Shown piece after piece: positions 41,888 to 50,347 of a stretch of DNA of 64,000 nt; position 1 is the first letter of the stretch; each line of letters opens with the position of its first letter. Below the pieces are notes generated by a model. It made no database searches and was not told the origin of the DNA. It saw nothing but the letters and a program-made list of their open reading frames with translations. The position numbers were made by a program, and so were the translations under genes. Source of the DNA: [Pseudomonas] carboxydohydrogena (GTDB taxonomy: Bacteria; Pseudomonadota; Alphaproteobacteria; Rhizobiales; Xanthobacteraceae); assembly GCF_029030725.1 (NCBI RefSeq), contig NZ_CP113162.1:1-64000 (forward strand), read 5' to 3'.

Positions 41888-42478
41888 ATGAAGCTCTACT
41901 GGTCACCGCGTTCGCGCTCGTTCACCACGCTCTGGCTGATGGAGGAAACCGGCGAGCCCTATGAGCGCGTGCTGACCGACATCTCCACCGGAGCGAACAA
42001 GACGCCGGAGTATCTCGCCATCAATCCGATGGGCAAGGTGCCTGCGCTGGCCGATGGCGATGCCGTGATGGCGGAGTCGGCCGCGATCTGTGCCTACGTC
42101 GCGGACCGCTATCCGCAATCAAAGCTCGCGCCACCCGTCGGCGATCCGCGCCGCGCCAAATATCTGCAATGGCTGTTCTTCGCGCCAAGCTGCATCGAGC
42201 CTGCGATCCTGCAAGCCTATCTCAAGCTCGAGATTCCATCCGTCAGCGCCGCATGGGGCAGCACCACGCAGACCTTCGATGTTCTCGATAACGCTCTGGA
42301 GAAAGGTCCGTGGCTGCTCGGCAACGACTTCACGGCCGCCGACGTCGCCATCGGCGCGGGCATGAACTATGCCATCCGCATGTTCAGGATGGTGCCGACG
42401 CGGCCGAACTTCGACCGCTATCTCGATGCCTGCGCCGCGCGGCCCGCGTTTCAGACCGCGGCGAAACTGACAGCCTAG
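41888..42478 (+). CDS. Glutathione S-transferase family protein
   Basis: This 196-residue protein has an N-terminal thioredoxin-like GST domain (about residues 1-77) opening with MKLYWSPRSRSFTTLWLMEE. INPMGKVPALADGDAVMAES near 42-62 holds the cis-Pro loop and glutathione-binding Glu-Ser. The C-terminal helical domain covers about 85-190, with the capping segment FTAADVAIGAGM. GGAGG lies eight bases before the ATG. It is placed after katG, so a role in oxidative stress is plausible, but the substrate is unknown. Its stop codon overlaps that of fabI in a shared CTAG. Confidence 0.9.
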   Translation: MKLYWSPRSRSFTTLWLMEETGEPYERVLTDISTGANKTPEYLAINPMGKVPALADGDAVMAESAAICAYVADRYPQSKLAPPVGDPRRAKYLQWLFFAPSCIEPAILQAYLKLEIPSVSAAWGSTTQTFDVLDNALEKGPWLLGNDFTAADVAIGAGMNYAIRMFRMVPTRPNFDRYLDACAARPAFQTAAKLTA

Positions 42479-43284
42479 TCTGCGCCGTTGTCGCTTTTCA
42501 GCGCATCGGGATGCGGCATCGAGATGATGTTGTAACCGGCATCGACGAAATGCGTCTCGCCGGTGACGCCGCCCGACAGGTCCGACAACAGGTACAGTGC
42601 GGTGCCGCCCAATTCATCGAGCGTGACGCCGCGTCCGAGCGGCGAATGCTTCTGCTGGAACGCGAACATCGCGCGCGAATCGCCGATCCCCGCGCCCGCC
42701 AGCGTGCGCACCGGCCCCGCCGAAATCGCGTTGACGCGAATCCCGTCGCGGCCGAAATCGGCGGCAAGATAACGGGTCGATGCCTCCAGCGCCGCCTTGG
42801 CGACGCCCATCACATTGTAATTCGGCATCACGCGGGTCGAGCCGCCGAAGGTCAGTGTCACCATCGCGCCGCCGTCCGTCATCAGCTTCGCGGCGCGCGC
42901 CGCCACCTCGGTGAAGGAGAAGCAGGAGATCACCATGGTGCGCGAGAAGTTCGCGCGCGTGGTGTCGACGTAGCGACCCTTCAATTCGTTCTTGTCGGAG
43001 AAGCCGATGGCGTGGACGACGAAATCCATCTTGCCCCATGCGCTCCTGATCGCATCGAACGTCGCATCGACGCTGGCGATATCCTCGACATCGCAGGGCA
43101 GAACGAGCTTGGCGCCAAGCGATTCCGCGAGCGGCTTCACTCGCTTGCCGAGTGCCTCGCCCTGATAGGTGAACGCAAGCTCCGCGCCGTGCGCGGCGAG
43201 CGTTTTCGCGATGCCCCAGGCAATCGAGTGATCGTTGGCGACGCCCATGATGAGCCCGCGCTTGCCTTGCATCAGTTTCGGCAT
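42475..43284 (-). CDS. fabI: Enoyl-ACP reductase (NADH)
   Basis: This 269-residue SDR-fold enzyme carries out the last reduction in each cycle of fatty acid elongation. The cofactor-binding segment is GVANDHSIAWGIAKTLAAHG near residue 15. The catalytic Tyr and Lys lie in NYNVMGVAKAALEAS near 155, and the ACP-docking segment AISAGPVRTLAGAGI is near 190. It is the third gene of the fabA-fabB-fabI run on the minus strand and overlaps the convergent GST stop by three bases. Many alphaproteobacteria have two FabI copies, so this may not be the only one. Confidence 0.93.
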   Translation of the reverse strand: MPKLMQGKRGLIMGVANDHSIAWGIAKTLAAHGAELAFTYQGEALGKRVKPLAESLGAKLVLPCDVEDIASVDATFDAIRSAWGKMDFVVHAIGFSDKNELKGRYVDTTRANFSRTMVISCFSFTEVAARAAKLMTDGGAMVTLTFGGSTRVMPNYNVMGVAKAALEASTRYLAADFGRDGIRVNAISAGPVRTLAGAGIGDSRAMFAFQQKHSPLGRGVTLDELGGTALYLLSDLSGGVTGETHFVDAGYNIISMPHPDALKSDNGAD

Positions 43285-43333
43285 CGATTCGTCCTAGCAA
43301 ATGAAAGCCCATCCAGACGGACGGGCTGAAAGA

Positions 43334-44557
43334 TCACGCATCCAGCCGCTTGAACACCAGCGTGGCATTGGTGCCGCCGAAGCCGAACGAGTTCGACAGC
43401 ACAGTGCCGACCTTGGCATTGTCGATGCGCTTGCGCACGATCGGCATGTCGGCGAACGCCGGATCCAGCTCCTGGATGTTGGCGCTCTCGCAGATGAAAC
43501 CGTTGTTCATCATCAAGAGCGAATAGATCGCCTCCTGCACGCCGGTTGCCCCGAGCGAATGCCCGGTCAGCGATTTGGTGGCGGAGATCGGCGGACACTT
43601 GTCGCCCGCACCGAACACCTTGCGGATGGCGTTGATTTCCGGCGGGTCGCCCGCGGGCGTCGAGGTCGCGTGCGGATTGATGTAATCGATCGGCCCCTTC
43701 ACGGTGGAGAGCGCCATGCGCATGCAGCGCTCGGCTCCCTCACCGGAGGGCGCAACCATGTCGTAACCGTCGGAGGTCGCGCCATAGCCGACGATCTCGC
43801 CGTAAATCCGCGCGCCGCGCGCCTTGGCGTGCTCCAGTTCTTCCAGCACCACGACACCGGCACCACCGGCGATGACGAAACCGTCGCGATTGACGTCATA
43901 GGCACGCGATGCGGTCGATGGCGTGTCGTTGTATTTCGACGACATCGCGCCCATCGCGTCGAACAGCACCGAGAGCGACCAGTCGAGTTCCTCGCAGCCG
44001 CCCGCGAACATCACGTCCTGCTTGCCGTACTGGATCATCTCGTACGCATTGCCGATGCAATGGTTCGAGGTCGCGCAGGCCGAGGAGATCGAATAGTTCA
44101 CGCCCTTGATCTTGAACCAGGTCGCAAGCGTCGCCGACGCGGTCGAGGACATCGCCTTGGGCACCGCGAACGGGCCGACACGCTTGGGCCCCTTGGTGCG
44201 GGTGGTGTCGGCGGCTTCGACGATGGTGCGCGCCGAAGGCCCGCCCGATCCCATGATGATGCCGGTGCGCGCGTTGGACACATCCGATTCCTCAAGGCCG
44301 GAATCGCGGATCGCCTGATCCATCGCGACATGATTCCAGGCAGCGCCTTCCGCGAGAAAACGCATCGCGCGGCGATCCACCACTTCGGCCGGATTCAAGG
44401 TCGGCGCGCCCTGCACCTGCGAGCGGAATCCAAGCCTGGCGTATTCATCCGCGCGCGTGATTCCCGGCTTCGCCTCATGCAGGCTCGCCAGAACTTCCTG
44501 AGTGTTGTTTCCGATGGACGAGACAATCCCCATCCCCGTGACGACAACTCGCCGCAT
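43334..44557 (-). CDS. fabB: 3-oxoacyl-ACP synthase I
   Basis: This 407-residue thiolase-fold condensing enzyme elongates fatty acids and is required for unsaturated chains. The nucleophilic Cys is in [12 protein letters not shown] near residue 160, and the two active-site His are in HATSTPAGD near 295 and [12 protein letters not shown] near 328. [13 protein letters not shown] closes the C-terminus. It follows fabA by about 86 bp, the classical FabA-FabB pairing that makes unsaturated fatty acids anaerobically. fabI follows 49 bp downstream. Confidence 0.95.
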   Translation of the reverse strand: MRRVVVTGMGIVSSIGNNTQEVLASLHEAKPGITRADEYARLGFRSQVQGAPTLNPAEVVDRRAMRFLAEGAAWNHVAMDQAIRDSGLEESDVSNARTGIIMGSGGPSARTIVEAADTTRTKGPKRVGPFAVPKAMSSTASATLATWFKIKGVNYSISSACATSNHCIGNAYEMIQYGKQDVMFAGGCEELDWSLSVLFDAMGAMSSKYNDTPSTASRAYDVNRDGFVIAGGAGVVVLEELEHAKARGARIYGEIVGYGATSDGYDMVAPSGEGAERCMRMALSTVKGPIDYINPHATSTPAGDPPEINAIRKVFGAGDKCPPISATKSLTGHSLGATGVQEAIYSLLMMNNGFICESANIQELDPAFADMPIVRKRIDNAKVGTVLSNSFGFGGTNATLVFKRLDA

Positions 44558-44643
44558 GATCGCCTCACCTGATTCCGTGTTTGGCCTTGTGTCCGGCCGT
44601 TCACCGGGCCTGGAAGTTTAATCCAGGCGCCTCCCGCACTGAA

Positions 44644-45174
44644 TTACTTTCCGGCCTGTGCCGGCGCGTCCTGTTGAAAAAGCCCGACCTTCAGGTCGCT
44701 GGCGCGATAGATAATCTCGCCATCGGTCGAAAGCCAGCCATCGGCCACGCCGAGTACGAGCCTGGAGCGCATCACCCGCTTCATGTCGATGTGATACTGA
44801 ACCTTGGTGACATTCGGCAGCACCTGGCCGGAGAATTTCAGATCGCCGAGCCCAAGCGCGCGCCCGCGCCCGGCGCCGCCCGTCCAGCCGAGGAAAAAGC
44901 CGACCATCTGCCACAGCGCATCGAGGCCGAGGCAGCCCGGCATCACGGGGTCGCCCTTGAAGTGGCAACCGAAAAACCACAGGTCCGGTTTAACGTCGAG
45001 CTCCGCCCGGATCACTCCCTTGCCGAATTCGCCGCCGGTATCCGAAATTTCGGTGATCCGGTCGAACATCAGCATCGGCGGCAACGGTAACTGGGCATTC
45101 CCGGGACCGAACAATTCGCCGCGGCCGCAAGCCAGCAAGTCCTCGTAATTATAGCTGTTTTGCCGCTCGCGCAT
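44644..45174 (-). CDS. fabA: 3-hydroxydecanoyl-ACP dehydratase/isomerase
   Basis: This 176-residue hotdog-fold enzyme dehydrates 3-hydroxydecanoyl-ACP and isomerises the product to the cis-3 form, the branch point for unsaturated fatty acids. The catalytic His is in [20 protein letters not shown] near residue 70, and Asp follows in [12 protein letters not shown]. The N-terminus [19 protein letters not shown] is typical. It is the first gene of fabA-fabB-fabI and is divergent from irr, an arrangement I recall from Bradyrhizobium. Both promoters must share the 213-bp gap. Confidence 0.96.
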   Translation of the reverse strand: MRERQNSYNYEDLLACGRGELFGPGNAQLPLPPMLMFDRITEISDTGGEFGKGVIRAELDVKPDLWFFGCHFKGDPVMPGCLGLDALWQMVGFFLGWTGGAGRGRALGLGDLKFSGQVLPNVTKVQYHIDMKRVMRSRLVLGVADGWLSTDGEIIYRASDLKVGLFQQDAPAQAGK

Positions 45175-45301
45175 CGAATCTCCCCCAATCGGCCCGATGC
45201 CGGTTGCGAACCGGTCCTAACATAGCCATTTCAGCCAGGCAAAGCGGCGATTGGTTTTCCGGAACCCTCGATCAAAGTGTTTGATCCAGTTGCGAAAAAC
45301 T

Positions 45302-45337
45302 TGCATGTAGTTGCATCCTTCGCTACGATGGTGCATA
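45302..45337 (+). promoter_or_regulatory. Three TGCAT hexamers upstream of irr, candidate Fur site
   Basis: TGCATG (45302), TGCATC (45312) and TGCATA (45332) are direct repeats 10 and 20 bp apart, so all face the same side of the helix. From memory, the Fur site in the Bradyrhizobium japonicum irr promoter is made of three imperfect TGCATC-type hexamers, which this matches well. The Fur-family gene at 18108 would be the partner. Confidence 0.65.
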
Positions 45338-45342
45338 TCTTA

Positions 45343-45357
45343 GGAAACTTAGTTTCC
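45343..45357. promoter_or_regulatory. GGAAAC palindrome upstream of irr
   Basis: GGAAAC-TTA-GTTTCC is a perfect 6+3+6 inverted repeat 31 bp before the irr start and just after the TGCAT hexamers. It differs from the usual Irr element, so the bound protein is unknown. It may overlap the start of transcription. Confidence 0.45.
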
Positions 45358-45387
45358 AAGCGTTGCGTATTTCAGGGGTCCGAAAAA

Positions 45388-45888
45388 GTGAGCGAGATCG
45401 ACAGCACCGAGCATGAGGGGCACACCGATGCCGGTCACGTCCATGGATACGTTCATGGCCATGCACCGGTACTCACCGGCTGCCCGTGGCATGACGTCAA
45501 CGAAATGTTGCAATCTGTCGGACTGCGCCCCACCCGCCAGCGCATGGCGCTCGGCTGGCTTTTGTTCGGCAAGGGCGACCGCCACCTGACCGCGGAAATG
45601 CTGTACGAGGAAGCGACGCTCGCCAAGGTGCCGGTGTCGCTCGCGACCGTCTACAACACGCTGAACCAGCTCACCGAAGCGGGCCTGCTGCGTCAGGTCA
45701 GCGTCGATGGCACCAAGACCTATTTCGACACCAACGTCACCGCGCACCACCACTTCTATCTCGAAGGCAATCACGAGCTGGTCGACATTCCCGACCAGAA
45801 CCTGATGCTTCAGCAGATGCCGGACGTGCCGGAAGGCTACGAAATCAGCCGCGTCGATATGGTCGTGCGGCTGCGCAAGAAGCGCTGA
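45388..45888 (+). CDS. irr: Iron response regulator Irr (Fur family, heme-sensing)
   Basis: Irr represses or activates iron and heme genes under iron limitation and is degraded when heme binds. The 166-residue product of the GTG start at 45388 carries the heme regulatory motif GCPWHD (Cys32-Pro33) and a second heme-linked His cluster in TAHHHFYLEGNH near 120. The N-terminal 28 residues are His-rich. The winged helix spans about 40-105. AGGGG lies about ten bases before the GTG. An ATG at 45277 is in frame but lies within the promoter region. It is divergent from fabA and followed by a terminator. Confidence 0.95.
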   Translation: MSEIDSTEHEGHTDAGHVHGYVHGHAPVLTGCPWHDVNEMLQSVGLRPTRQRMALGWLLFGKGDRHLTAEMLYEEATLAKVPVSLATVYNTLNQLTEAGLLRQVSVDGTKTYFDTNVTAHHHFYLEGNHELVDIPDQNLMLQQMPDVPEGYEISRVDMVVRLRKKR

Positions 45889-45926
45889 ACGGCGCGCTGC
45901 GCCGCATCGACATCCGTCTTTCAAGC

Positions 45927-45961
45927 AAAACGCCGCACGAATAATTCGAGCGGCGTTTTTT
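45927..45961 (+). terminator. Intrinsic terminator after irr
   Basis: AAAACGCCGC and GCGGCGTTTT flank the inner palindrome CGAATAATTCG, and six T residues end the element. It may also serve the convergent SH3 gene whose stop is 30 bp away. Confidence 0.88.
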
Positions 45962-45990
45962 ATTGGTCTGTTCGTTGGCGGGACGGCCGG

Positions 45991-46524
45991 TCAGTTCACC
46001 TTCTCGTCGGCGTAGACGCCCCACAGCCGCTGCTGCTCGATCCAGCCGTCGAATCCGTCGCCGGTGATACGGCACCACTTTCCGGTGCAGCGCTTCACCT
46101 GCGCGATCACGCCCGCCTGGAGGCGCGCCGAGACCGCGCTGTCCTCGCTCGGATCATCCCGCAGCGCGGCAAGCTCGCCCTTTGTCTTCATGGTGACGAC
46201 GGCGGTGCGGCGGCCGGACAATAGCGAATGATACACCCAGCCTTCCGAGCCCTCGGAATCGCGGACACGCCGCCAGTTCTCGAATTCCGCCGTCACTTCC
46301 ACCGGCAGCCCCGCGCGGGTGTAGATCCAGCTCACGTCCTGATCCTTGGTGGGGCCGACCCGGACATTGACGTGGTCGGATTTGAGGCTGACATAACGCG
46401 GCACCGGCAACCCGCTCGTGGTCTGCACATCCTTGGCCGCATGCCCGGTTCCGCCCGTCATTCCCCAGGTTGCGAGCGCCATCAGCATCGCCCAGATCGA
46501 AGATCGTAATTCCATCATCCGCAT
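45991..46524 (-). CDS. Exported SH3-domain protein
   Basis: This 177-residue protein begins with a signal peptide (MRMMELRSSIWAMLMALA, cleavage probably after GHA). Two bacterial SH3 domains follow. The first is near 35-95, with SDHVNVRVGPTKDQDVSWIY and GWVYHSLLSGRR. The second is near 105-165, with KWCRITGDGFDGWIEQQRLWG. Such periplasmic SH3 proteins often bind peptidoglycan or partner proteins. In-frame ATGs at 46548 and 46515 are alternative starts. It stands alone, divergent from the dehydrogenase gene. Its specific role is unknown. Confidence 0.82.
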   Translation of the reverse strand: MRMMELRSSIWAMLMALATWGMTGGTGHAAKDVQTTSGLPVPRYVSLKSDHVNVRVGPTKDQDVSWIYTRAGLPVEVTAEFENWRRVRDSEGSEGWVYHSLLSGRRTAVVTMKTKGELAALRDDPSEDSAVSARLQAGVIAQVKRCTGKWCRITGDGFDGWIEQQRLWGVYADEKVN

Positions 46525-46777
46525 TCCGTAATTTAACCGCAGCACCATGGCCTTAGACGTTCGGACGAGGCGCGGGCCACATCCCCGCAACCGCCTTCGC
46601 CGGGCCATCCTGGTTCTTGTCTTGATCCGGCCTTCTGATAGAGAGGACCGAAGCCTTCAACACGGGACATCTTGGGCATAGGACCGGGAAACCCTGTAGC
46701 CGGAGTCCAATTTGTACATTCGAACACGCCGGTTAATGCGGACTGAACGCCGGGCAATCCGGTCTCGAGGATGAGCA

Positions 46778-47776
46778 ATGTCGGGTAAGAAAAAGCCGCT
46801 GATCGTCGTTACGCGCAAATTGCCGGACAGCACCGAAACGCGCATGCGCGAGCTGTTCGACACCCGGCTCAACATCGATGATGTCCCGATGACGAAGGCC
46901 CAGCTGATCGACGCGGTCAAGAACGCGGACGTGCTGGTGCCGACCGTCAGCGACGAGATCGACGCCGACATTCTCAGCCACGCCAACGGCAAGCTGCGCC
47001 TGATCGCCCATTTCGGCAACGGCGTGGACAATCTCGACGTCGCGGCCGCCGTCGCGCGCGGCATCACCGTAACCAACACGCCGAAGGTTCTCACCGAGGA
47101 CACCGCCGACATGACAATGGCGCTGATCCTCGCCGTGCCGCGCCGGCTGATCGAGGGCGCGGCCATTCTCACCAATGGCGACTGGGCCGGCTGGTCGCCG
47201 ACCTGGATGCTCGGCCATCGCCTGGGCGGCAAGCGGCTCGGCATCATCGGCATGGGCCGCATCGGCCAGGCGCTGGCGCGGCGCGCGCATGCGTTCGGCA
47301 TGCAGATTCACTACCATAACCGCCGCCCCGTCAGCCCGGCGATCGAGGAAGAGTTGGGCGCGACCTACTGGGAAAGCCTCGACCAGATGCTGGCGCGGAT
47401 GGACTTCATCTCGGTGAACTGTCCGCACACGCCCGCGACCTATCACCTGTTGTCGGGCCGCCGCCTCAAGCTCATCCGCAAGGACGCCTACATCATCAAC
47501 ACCGCGCGCGGCGAGATCATCGACGAGGCGACGCTGGTGAAGCTGATCGAGGACGGCGAGATCGCGGGCGCGGCGCTCGACGTGTTCGAGCACGAGCCCG
47601 CCGTGCACCCGAAACTCGCCCGCCTCGCCAAGGCCAACAAGGTCGTGCTGCTGCCGCATATGGGCTCGGCCACGATCGAGGGCCGCGTCGATATGGGCGA
47701 GAAGGTCATCATCAACATCCGCACCTTCCTCGACGGCCACAAGCCGCCGGATCGCGTGCTGCCGGGGATGCTCTGA
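46778..47776 (+). CDS. D-isomer-specific 2-hydroxyacid dehydrogenase (glyoxylate reductase-like)
   Basis: This 332-residue NAD(P)-dependent enzyme reduces a 2-oxoacid to a D-2-hydroxyacid and most resembles bacterial glyoxylate/hydroxypyruvate reductases. The nucleotide-binding GxGxxG is in LGIIGMGRIGQALARRA near residue 155. The substrate Arg is near 245 in INTARGEIIDEATLV, the Glu near 274 in DVFEHEP and the catalytic His near 296 in LLPHMGSATIEGR. Those form the usual Arg-Glu-His set. The exact substrate and cofactor cannot be read from sequence. It is convergent with moeB across a short repeat. Confidence 0.88.
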   Translation: MSGKKKPLIVVTRKLPDSTETRMRELFDTRLNIDDVPMTKAQLIDAVKNADVLVPTVSDEIDADILSHANGKLRLIAHFGNGVDNLDVAAAVARGITVTNTPKVLTEDTADMTMALILAVPRRLIEGAAILTNGDWAGWSPTWMLGHRLGGKRLGIIGMGRIGQALARRAHAFGMQIHYHNRRPVSPAIEEELGATYWESLDQMLARMDFISVNCPHTPATYHLLSGRRLKLIRKDAYIINTARGEIIDEATLVKLIEDGEIAGAALDVFEHEPAVHPKLARLAKANKVVLLPHMGSATIEGRVDMGEKVIINIRTFLDGHKPPDRVLPGML

Positions 47777-47784
47777 CTTTCGTC

Positions 47785-47804
47785 GTCCCCGCGAAGGCGG
47801 GGAC
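47785..47804. repeat. Intergenic hairpin repeat, family C (GTCCCCGC type)
   Basis: GTCCCCGC and GCGGGGAC form a perfect 8-bp stem with loop GAAG, between two convergent genes. Similar GTCCCCGCGAAGGCGGGGAC units are widespread REP-like elements in proteobacteria. It may act as a barrier between the two converging transcripts. Confidence 0.7.
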
Positions 47805-47813
47805 ACATTCAGA

Positions 47814-48614
47814 TTATTTGTGCCCGCTCAAATCGAATATCGCAGGATGATCGCCGTTGAGCGGATTGGCAGGATCGCGCGCGTAGCGCAGCGTCTCGAA
47901 CCGCATCGCGCGCGCATCAATCATCAATAATCGTCCGACCAGCCCCTCGCCGAAGCCGACGATCTCGCGGATCGCCTCTAGCGCCATCATCGAGCCGAGC
48001 ACGCCCGCGAACGCGCCGACAAGCCCCGCCTCCTCGCAGGTCGGAATCGTGCCGGGCGGCGGCGCTTCCGGAAACAGGCAGCGATAGGTCGGGTTGAATT
48101 CGCCCGCCTCGTTCCTCTCATGCGCGCGAATCGTCGTCAGCGACGCATCGAAAATCCCGAGCGCGCCTGCAACCAGCGTCTTTTTCGCAAGGTAGCAGGC
48201 GTCGGAAACGAGATAGCGCGTGGTGAAATTATCCGAACCATCGACGACGATGTCGTAGCCGCCGATCATCTCCATCGCGTTTGAAGCTGTGAGGCGTGTC
48301 TCGTGCGTGACGAATTCGACATGCGGATTGAGCGCGCGAACGCTGTCGGCAGCACTCTGCGTTTTCATCCGGCCGACATCGGGCGTGGCGTGGATTATCT
48401 GGCGTTGCAGGTTCGACAGCGTCACCGTGTCGTCATCGACCACGCCGAGCGTGCCGATGCCGGCAGCCGCGAGATACATCAGCGCTGGCGCACCTAATCC
48501 GCCCGCGCCGATCACCAGCACCTTCGCGCCCTTGAGCGCGGCCTGCCCCTGTCCGCCGACTTCGCGCAGCACGATGTGGCGGGCATAGCGTTCGAGTTCT
48601 TCGGAGGTCAGCAT
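47814..48614 (-). CDS. moeB: ThiF/MoeB family adenylyltransferase
   Basis: This 266-residue E1-like enzyme adenylates the C-terminal glycine of a small sulfur-carrier protein for molybdopterin or thiamine synthesis. The nucleotide-binding VIGAGGLGAPALMYL lies near residue 34. VTLSNLQRQIIH near 64 holds the Arg finger, and PTCEEAGLVGAFAGVLGS near 196 holds a conserved Cys. There is no C-terminal rhodanese domain. I see no clear CxxC zinc pairs, which some family members have. It follows mutM by nine bases on the same strand. MoeB and ThiF cannot be told apart with certainty here. Confidence 0.83.
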   Translation of the reverse strand: MLTSEELERYARHIVLREVGGQGQAALKGAKVLVIGAGGLGAPALMYLAAAGIGTLGVVDDDTVTLSNLQRQIIHATPDVGRMKTQSAADSVRALNPHVEFVTHETRLTASNAMEMIGGYDIVVDGSDNFTTRYLVSDACYLAKKTLVAGALGIFDASLTTIRAHERNEAGEFNPTYRCLFPEAPPPGTIPTCEEAGLVGAFAGVLGSMMALEAIREIVGFGEGLVGRLLMIDARAMRFETLRYARDPANPLNGDHPAIFDLSGHK

Positions 48615-48623
48615 GAGATCAAC

Positions 48624-49505
48624 CTACTTCTGGCAGCTCGGGCACCAGAACGTCGAGCGACCGTTCTGGGTGAACCGCTTCACGGTACCACGGCAACCGC
48701 GCGTGCGGCATGGTTCGCCCTCGCGATCGTAGACCTGAAACGAGTGCTGGAAATAGCCGAGTTCACCCGAGGTCTGGCGATGGTCGCGCAGCGACGAGCC
48801 GCCTGCTTCAATGGCCGCGTTCAGCACGGCGCGAATCGCGGCGACAAGCCGCACGGCATGATCGGCCGGCGCGCCACTTTTCACCGCCAACGTGGACGCC
48901 TGCCGCTTCGGCGACAGATGCGCGCGAAACAGCGCCTCGCAGACATAGATGTTGCCGAGCCCCGCGACCACGCGCTGGTCGAGCAGGGCCGCCTTCAATG
49001 ACGTCTTCTTGCCCGCGCAGGCCCGCGCCAGCATCGCGGCATCGAACGCATTGCCGAGCGGCTCCGGCCCCAGCGCCTTGAGAAACGGTTCGTCCTCGAG
49101 ATCGGCGCGCGGCACGATCTTCATGTAGCCGAAACGGCGCGGATCGTTGAACGAGATCGTCGCGCCATTGCCCATTTCGAACACGACATGGTCGTGGGTG
49201 CGGTTCTCGCTGCGCGGATGATGAAACGAGCCCGGAATCTTGCCGCCATCGCCCAGCGTGACCCGGAACGAACCGGACATTCCGAGATGCATCAGCAGCA
49301 CCTCGCCCGACTCCAGATCGGCCAGAAGGTATTTGGCGCGGCGCCCCAGTCCGGTCACTTTCTGGCCATTGAGGCGGGCGGCGAAATCCTTTTGCAGCGG
49401 AAAGCGCAAATCGCCCCGATGGGCCGTGACACGGACGATCCGCGCCCCTTCCATGGCGGGTATCAAACCGCGACGAACCGTTTCAACCTCGGGTAATTCG
49501 GGCAT
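48624..49505 (-). CDS. mutM: Formamidopyrimidine-DNA glycosylase
   Basis: This 293-residue base-excision enzyme removes 8-oxoguanine and formamidopyrimidines and cleaves the abasic site. The N-terminus [13 protein letters not shown] supplies the catalytic Pro and Glu. Lys in [14 protein letters not shown] near residue 60 is conserved. The C-terminal zinc finger is [13 protein letters not shown] and CPSC near the end. The start at 49505 is set by the N-terminal Pro, and an upstream ATG at 49529 would block it. It is divergent from ubiE by 77 bp and probably cotranscribed with moeB. Confidence 0.96.
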   Translation of the reverse strand: MPELPEVETVRRGLIPAMEGARIVRVTAHRGDLRFPLQKDFAARLNGQKVTGLGRRAKYLLADLESGEVLLMHLGMSGSFRVTLGDGGKIPGSFHHPRSENRTHDHVVFEMGNGATISFNDPRRFGYMKIVPRADLEDEPFLKALGPEPLGNAFDAAMLARACAGKKTSLKAALLDQRVVAGLGNIYVCEALFRAHLSPKRQASTLAVKSGAPADHAVRLVAAIRAVLNAAIEAGGSSLRDHRQTSGELGYFQHSFQVYDREGEPCRTRGCRGTVKRFTQNGRSTFWCPSCQK

Positions 49506-49582
49506 TTCGGATTCACCTTGAGCGCCCAAGGTGATAGCGCGATTGCGCCCGCCACGCTATGGTGCCCGCCGGAGAGCCCAAC

Positions 49583-50347
49583 ATGAGCCAAGCGCCAGAT
49601 AATTCGACACATTTCGGCTATCGGGAGGTTTCGCCCGGCGAAAAGCAGGGCCTCGTCAACGAGGTCTTCCACAATGTCGCCAGGCGCTACGACCTGATGA
49701 ACGACCTGATGTCGGGCGGGCTGCACCGGGTCTGGAAGAATCTGATGGTGGAGACGCTGAATCCGCCGCGCGGGGATGCCCCCTTCAGAATGCTCGACGT
49801 CGCGGGCGGCACCGGCGACATCTCCTTCCGCGCGGCGAAAACGGCAGGACCGAATTTCCATTCCACCGTCTGCGACATCAACACCGACATGCTGGCGGTG
49901 GGCCGCGAGCGGGCACAGACGCAAGGGCTGGATGATCGCGTCGATTTCGTCGAGGGCAATGCAGAAGCGCTCGCCTTCCCCGACAGGAATTTCGACGCCT
50001 ACACCATTGCATTCGGCATCCGTAACGTGCCGCAGATTCCGCTGGCGCTGCGCGAAGCCTGGCGCGTGCTGAAGCCCGGTTCGCGCTTTCTCTGCCTGGA
50101 ATTTTCCTCGGTCACCATGCCGGGCCTCGACAGGATCTACGACATCTTCTCGTTCAACGTCATTCCGCAGATCGGCAAGGCCGTGACGGGCGATGCCGAA
50201 TCCTATCGCTATCTGGTGGAATCGATCCGGCAATTTCCGAAGCCCGATACCTTCGCGGAGATGATCCGCGAAGCCGGATTCGCGCGTGTGACCCACGAGG
50301 TTTTTTCGGGCGGCATCGTCGCGCTGCATTCGGGCTGGCGCCTGTGA
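49583..50347 (+). CDS. ubiE: Ubiquinone/menaquinone methyltransferase UbiE
   Basis: This 254-residue SAM-dependent C-methyltransferase acts in ubiquinone synthesis. The signature [17 protein letters not shown] near residue 36 and the SAM-binding [12 protein letters not shown] near 70 are diagnostic, as is [20 protein letters not shown] near 142. GGAGAG about seven bases before the ATG at 49583 decides the start over the upstream ATG at 49559. Its stop overlaps the ubiB start (GTGA), so both ubiquinone genes are probably translated together. Confidence 0.97.
   Translation: MSQAPDNSTHFGYREVSPGEKQGLVNEVFHNVARRYDLMNDLMSGGLHRVWKNLMVETLNPPRGDAPFRMLDVAGGTGDISFRAAKTAGPNFHSTVCDINTDMLAVGRERAQTQGLDDRVDFVEGNAEALAFPDRNFDAYTIAFGIRNVPQIPLALREAWRVLKPGSRFLCLEFSSVTMPGLDRIYDIFSFNVIPQIGKAVTGDAESYRYLVESIRQFPKPDTFAEMIREAGFARVTHEVFSGGIVALHSGWRL

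Noticed and set aside
45277-45387. Longer ATG start for irr
   Set aside because: It would translate the promoter elements (TGCAT hexamers and palindrome). The GTG at 45388 has a ribosome-binding site.
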